Shown piece by piece: positions 6,765-10,465 of a DNA stretch of 10,465 nucleotides; within the stretch, counting starts at the first letter, position 1, and each line of letters begins with the position of its first letter. Location of the stretch: NCBI GenBank assembly GCA_036939755.1, contig JALLAZ010003174.1, forward strand, positions 1 through 10,465. The letters run 5' to 3'. Below the pieces are notes generated by a model that saw only the letters and a program-made list of their open reading frames with translations, was not told the DNA's origin and ran no database searches. Position numbers and translations under genes: made by a program. This DNA is from Stephanodiscus triporus (lineage: Eukaryota > Bacillariophyta > Thalassiosirophyceae > Thalassiosirales > Thalassiosiraceae).

Positions 6765-8855
6765 TTCGATGCTCCTGATTTTCGCCAAGTACTTCAGATA
6801 ATTCTTCTTGACGTCCTCGGGAATATCTTTTGACGGAATGTGTGATTCACTGAACTTGCATTTGACGTGGCAAAAACCTTTCGTGTGAAAACGGGGGCAC
6901 ATGAATGTGTCCTTGTATTTCGCGCGATGTTCGACGCATTTCCCTTGGAAGTTCTCCCATTTCTCGCCCTCTGCTAATTTGAATTCTGGAACCTGATCAT
7001 TGTTCTCAACTGCACCGGATCGCTTCCTGCCAGCGTCGTTGTCATCACCGCTCTTTCCTCCTTTGCGTTTTCCGCCGCCTCGTTTGGGATTGTCGTTGCC
7101 CGAGTCCTCTGACGCCCTCGCGTCGCCTTCAACAGATGTCTTATCCTCGACAGCCATTGAGAAGCAAGCTGGGAGTGATTTGACGTTGAACTTGTGCAGG
7201 AGGACATCTTCGTGCAAATCTCGAAAGTCGACAAGGCGATTGTTGACGTCCTCTCTATCGAGCGATTTCCGACAATCCTGGAGGAAAAGATGGAAGCGGG
7301 AGTCGACGATGTTTGCGAATTTTCCAGGGAAACAACTGTCCTGAGCGATTTCGATTTTGTAGCTCGGTGAGTACTTTTCGATTTGTCCGACTAAGTTTGT
7401 CAATTGCACTGAAACTAAACTGTCGTCGCCCGTGATAATCTCGATTAACGCTGTGTATGCTTTCATTTGGTAGATGAAACCATGATAATCGGAAGGAACC
7501 GTCGTCTCGACTTTTGAGGATGCCTTTATCTCGTTGATACTTTTCGAAAGATCTCCTTTTGCATTCATAATCATGCTTAGAATGAGTGAGCGATTCCGTT
7601 GATTTGATCCGAGCGGTTCCTGCTCTTTGAAAGAGAAAGGTGAGAGTATGCCTGGGGCGGAAGGATTTGGGCGAGTAAAGTTCCCGGACCAAAGTGTCAT
7701 AGATACGCCTTCGCCAAAAACTGCATCTCCGAATCCTTTGTCTTCCATAAGTTGATGGAGCTGAATATCCGCTGCTCCGTGATTCTTACTGTTATAAAAC
7801 GATTTGAATGCGTCGCAGAGATCTCCTATTTGATCTGAATCTGTGGCCGAAGCCATTTTTAGCATGTGTTTTGTAGAAGGGTGAAGATCCTTGATCCTAT
7901 CCTTCTTACTTTCTACTTCCAACTCCTTTAGTTCTATGTTCCGCTTTGCGTATGCATTGGCGGTTTCGTTTGCCTCCCCCATGCGATTCAATCCTGCGCC
8001 GAGTTGCTCGAATATGCTGAGATGATCGCCCAGATTTGCTGGGGCGGAAGAAACTGATGAAAGAGAAGGCATGATGCATTTTGCGTGACGTTCGTCAATG
8101 TGTTTTTGGATGTCGACGTTGTCGGGATCGACATCGAAGCTGGTCTCTTTGATGTAACCTTTGTGGAATGCAAAGGCCCACAATGCGAAACGTTTCGCCT
8201 GAATCGTTGCATCCACATTTTCGAACCCCACCATTGAGGAATGAGTGTTATTAAAATCGATTGCGGCCGCTTTCGTCGCAAGAATTAATTCAAGAGGATC
8301 GTTTGGGAGCCCCCCAAAAATCTGCTTCACGATGAAAGGAGGCGGGATGAAGCACATCGATTCATTGTACGTCAACGTTTCAACGGAAACCGTCGGAGTT
8401 TGAAATTCTGCGGTTGCAGTCCCCCTGCGATTTGATCGACGAACAGTTGTCGCGGGAGCTGAAGAAGCCTCTATCTGTTCAAGCTCGTTGATAGTGCTGC
8501 ATCCCCAAATGGCCTCTGCAATGGGGATTGTGATCTCTTTCGACTTAGTGATCTGGTCGGAATCGACCACGATCCCGACTGCTCTCGCGCTGGATCCGAT
8601 GAGGCAAATGAGATGCATTTCGGGTTTGATTCGTGTCCCCCCAATTTTCTTAAAATTATGCAAAGCCTTTAATTTTCCATCCTTTCCTTTGATGAGGGCG
8701 ACGGTGTCGTCGTCCTCGATCAGATCGTTTAGTTTTTCCATTTTTGATTTTTCAGCGTCCATGGCGTCGCTGAACATGGCCATGTTCGCATTCGTCGCGT
8801 CGGACGAGCCGAACGCGTCGAAATGGCTCTGCCAACTGGCATGCAATACGTTCAT
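6762..8855 (-). CDS. Gag-like protein with C-terminal CCCH-type zinc knuckle
   Basis: A 697-residue protein, taken from the ATG at 8855. It has an in-frame TAA seven codons upstream and an A-rich leader with A at -3. Likely role is binding and packaging the element RNA, inferred from its position and C-terminal motif. The N-terminal ~280 residues have no motif I recognise. A charged, Glu/Lys-rich stretch at ~288-335 looks like a coiled coil. A Gly/Lys/Arg-rich basic segment lies at ~583-615. Near the C-terminus, C653-x8-C662-x3-C666-x5-H672 forms a CCCH-like knuckle (core GFCHVKC), different from the usual CCHC retroviral knuckle. Similar motifs occur, as I recall, in proteins of algal retroelements. 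It ends in TAG, in frame with Pol. I cannot assign a named family from sequence alone. Confidence 0.8.
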   Translation of the reverse strand: MNVLHASWQSHFDAFGSSDATNANMAMFSDAMDAEKSKMEKLNDLIEDDDTVALIKGKDGKLKALHNFKKIGGTRIKPEMHLICLIGSSARAVGIVVDSDQITKSKEITIPIAEAIWGCSTINELEQIEASSAPATTVRRSNRRGTATAEFQTPTVSVETLTYNESMCFIPPPFIVKQIFGGLPNDPLELILATKAAAIDFNNTHSSMVGFENVDATIQAKRFALWAFAFHKGYIKETSFDVDPDNVDIQKHIDERHAKCIMPSLSSVSSAPANLGDHLSIFEQLGAGLNRMGEANETANAYAKRNIELKELEVESKKDRIKDLHPSTKHMLKMASATDSDQIGDLCDAFKSFYNSKNHGAADIQLHQLMEDKGFGDAVFGEGVSMTLWSGNFTRPNPSAPGILSPFSFKEQEPLGSNQRNRSLILSMIMNAKGDLSKSINEIKASSKVETTVPSDYHGFIYQMKAYTALIEIITGDDSLVSVQLTNLVGQIEKYSPSYKIEIAQDSCFPGKFANIVDSRFHLFLQDCRKSLDREDVNNRLVDFRDLHEDVLLHKFNVKSLPACFSMAVEDKTSVEGDARASEDSGNDNPKRGGGKRKGGKSGDDNDAGRKRSGAVENNDQVPEFKLAEGEKWENFQGKCVEHRAKYKDTFMCPRFHTKGFCHVKCKFSESHIPSKDIPEDVKKNYLKYLAKIRSIE

Positions 8856-9051
8856 TTTTATCACCTTTTAATTACTATCTAATTCCGCTGGGATCGATTC
8901 GTCCGATTGATGGCCTGCGGGGATTGCTGAGATTCGGGCTGAGGGGGAGAGAACAATGGCTGGTTTTCCTGCGTCCGCGAAAAACTTTTCTCGCAAAAAT
9001 CCGCCAGCCCTCCACAATTTCGCGCGGGTCCAATCCATGCCAAATTAATCT
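8856..9051. other. Leader of the DIRS-like element and junction with the plus-strand retroelement remnant
   Basis: No gene is supported. The part nearest 8856 is AT-rich and should be the 5' leader of the minus-strand element. The remainder probably contains its terminus and degenerate sequence upstream of the RNase H remnant. CGCGCGGG (9021-9028), CCAAT (9030-9034) and GCCAAATTA (9039-9047) resemble short words present at 2566-2616. The match is too short to define a terminal repeat. The plus-strand frame of the remnant meets a stop (TAA at 9046-9048) at the edge of this stretch. Confidence 0.45.
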
Positions 9052-10465
9052 CCCTTGGCCACACTCCTCGCAGATGCCTGCACGTAATGCTCAGCGGCAT
9101 TTGTGCTCGAATGCAAAAAAGGACGAGGCCGCATGATTGGATTATTCTCCGAATCGTCCCGGGTGGCAAACGCATATCGAGGGGAGTTGCTCGGCTTAAT
9201 GGCTATACACCTAATCCTGCTGAGTGTAGATAAGGTCCACGGTGGCAGCACTGGGAGGGTTGAGGTTGTCTCTGATTGTTTAGGCGCATTACGATGGGTG
9301 ACGGACCTACCTCCTTACTGGATCCCATCACGATGCAAGTACTCCGACATTCTCAAGACCATCTAGGTTCATTGTCATGCCCTGTCCTTCACTATACATT
9401 ACCGACACATGAGGGCGCACCAGGACGATGCCACACCATTCAAAAAGATCAGCAGGAAAGTGCAACTCAACTGCATTTGTGACCATACCGCGAAACAGCG
9501 AATAGCAATTGACGAGACCAGAGGCAGCACCGCCGGATGCATGTTCCCACTGGAGCCTATCGGGATGTTCATCCAAGGGGGAAACTAACCTCTGACACTG
9601 GTGACACACTCCGATTTTGGGCCCACCGTCAGCTTGCCAGGAAGTACTACTATTCCAAAGGACTGATTTCACATGACAAGTTCGATGCGACGGATTGGTG
9701 GTCCCTCCAGCGTACACTCACGTCGCTGCCACGGCTATTCCAGCTCTGGGCGGCGAAGCATATCAATAGGATTGCAGGGACAATGTCATTCCTCTCGCAC
9801 CAGGACTGTAGATGCAACCTCTGTCCGAGTTGCCAGACATGCGTGGAGACATGTCCCCATATCGCACGGTGCCCCGATGCCGGACGGGCATCGGCCTTTG
9901 CCCAGTCGACAGACGAGTTGGAACTATGGCTCGGCGCCAATAAAACCCACCCTGATCTTCGATCTTTGCTCCTCAGCTACACACGGGGACGGGGCACGGT
10001 CACCTGCCTCGAATGCACCATTTCCCTGGACCTCCCACCAATCCTGCATAATCTAGCATGCTCCCAGGATGTCATCAGATGGGACCTTTAAATGATGGGG
10101 ATGCTGTCTACACAAATGGCCGCTGTCCAGAGCGTTTACCTCCTGCAACACCATTCGACACGCCCGGTTTTGACATGGCTCTGGGGATTAATCACGCAGC
10201 TCCTGCAGGTGACACACTGTCATTGGATCTACAGGTGTGTCATGGTACATGATAACTCTACAGGCACACTGGTGTCGGCACACAAGGAGGAGATGCTGAG
10301 AGAGATAGAGCACCAGCTAGTCCTGGGCGACGAGGGGCTGGTGGAGGAGGACAAGTTTCTCCTGGAATGTAATTTCGATGACCTGGTCACAACGAATGAC
10401 GAGCAACAGGAATACTGGATCCTAGCTATTCAGGCGGTGAGGGAGGCATGCCGCCTGCGGGCTGC
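9052..10465 (+). pseudogene. Decayed retroelement polyprotein fragment: RNase H, zinc knuckle and C-terminal domain
   Basis: Reading through the lesions gives a continuous retroelement-like protein. The RNase H domain keeps D (9073), E of YRGELLG (9184), D of VSDCLGAL (9274), H of RAHQDD (9418) and D of NCICDHTAK (9481). After it comes a cysteine cluster with C-x2-C-x8-H-x3-C spacing (CPSCQTC...HIARC, ~9825-9880). This resembles the zinc motif that follows RT in some non-LTR elements. The last part contains HKEEMLREIEHQL, LLECNFDDL and EYWILAIQA, which I associate with this algal family from memory. Lesions: TAA at 9085, TAG at 9364, a frameshift at 9573-9585 in or beside a G5 run (stop at 9586 if unshifted) and TAA at 10089. 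After 10092 the frame is open to the edge. The RT is not in the window, so the fragment is 5'-truncated or separated from it by the neighbouring insertion. It is certainly inactive. Confidence 0.85.

Larger units (their letters stand above)
2776..8855 (-). mobile_element. DIRS-superfamily tyrosine-recombinase retrotransposon (Gag, RT-RNase H, YR)
   Basis: Three long minus-strand frames follow each other in the order Gag-like, RT/RNase H, tyrosine recombinase. The combination of a reverse transcriptase and RNase H with a tyrosine recombinase, and no DDE integrase or protease motif, defines the DIRS superfamily. I see no adenine-methyltransferase domain between RNase H and recombinase. That matches the Ngaro/VIPER layout better than DIRS/PAT. 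The coordinates cover only the coding core; the ends lie in the flanking spacers. All three frames are open over about 6 kb. However, the recombinase lacks a catalytic arginine and neither Pol nor YR has an ATG at its beginning. Confidence 0.88.

Noticed and set aside
8862..8864. GTG as the Gag start
   Set aside because: An ATG with a good A-rich context lies three codons downstream at 8855. GTG starts are not expected in a nuclear eukaryotic gene.
8879..9175. Minus-strand open frame upstream of Gag
   Set aside because: It has no motif, spans the element junction and is antisense to the RNase H remnant, so it cannot be supported as a gene.

Overview
The window looks like a repeat-rich stretch of a eukaryotic microalgal genome. 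I favour a diatom or other stramenopile, because all three protein groups resemble retroelement families I associate with those genomes; that is recollection, not a search. Nothing here looks like a host gene, rRNA, tRNA or CRISPR array. The content is three retroelements side by side.

Region 1 (1-2522, minus strand): one uninterrupted reading frame of at least 840 codons that runs off the left edge. It encodes an apurinic-type (EEP) endonuclease, a YVDD reverse transcriptase and two C2H2 zinc fingers, so it is the ORF2 of a non-LTR retrotransposon. No stop or frameshift is present in the visible part. Its start codon sits five codons below an in-frame stop.

Region 2 (2776-8855, minus strand): a DIRS-superfamily (tyrosine-recombinase) retrotransposon with three open frames in transcription order. 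They are a Gag-like protein with a C-terminal CCCH-type knuckle, a Pol with reverse transcriptase (YIDD) and RNase H (complete D-E-D-D), and a tyrosine recombinase. Two expression features stand out. Gag and Pol are in the same frame and separated by a single TAG, followed six bases later by a perfect 8-bp GC-rich hairpin, which looks like a stop-codon readthrough cassette. The recombinase overlaps the end of Pol in the -1 frame and has no usable ATG. The recombinase also carries Thr where the catalytic HxxR arginine should be, so this copy is probably unable to integrate although its frames are open.

Region 3 (about 9052-10465, plus strand): the RNase H, zinc-knuckle and C-terminal part of another retroelement, broken by three stops and one frameshift and lacking its reverse transcriptase in this window.

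The spacers at 2523-2775 and 8856-9051 should contain the ends of the DIRS-like element. I could not find convincing terminal or split repeats there. The left spacer does hold a 16-bp perfect palindrome and a CG-rich hairpin.
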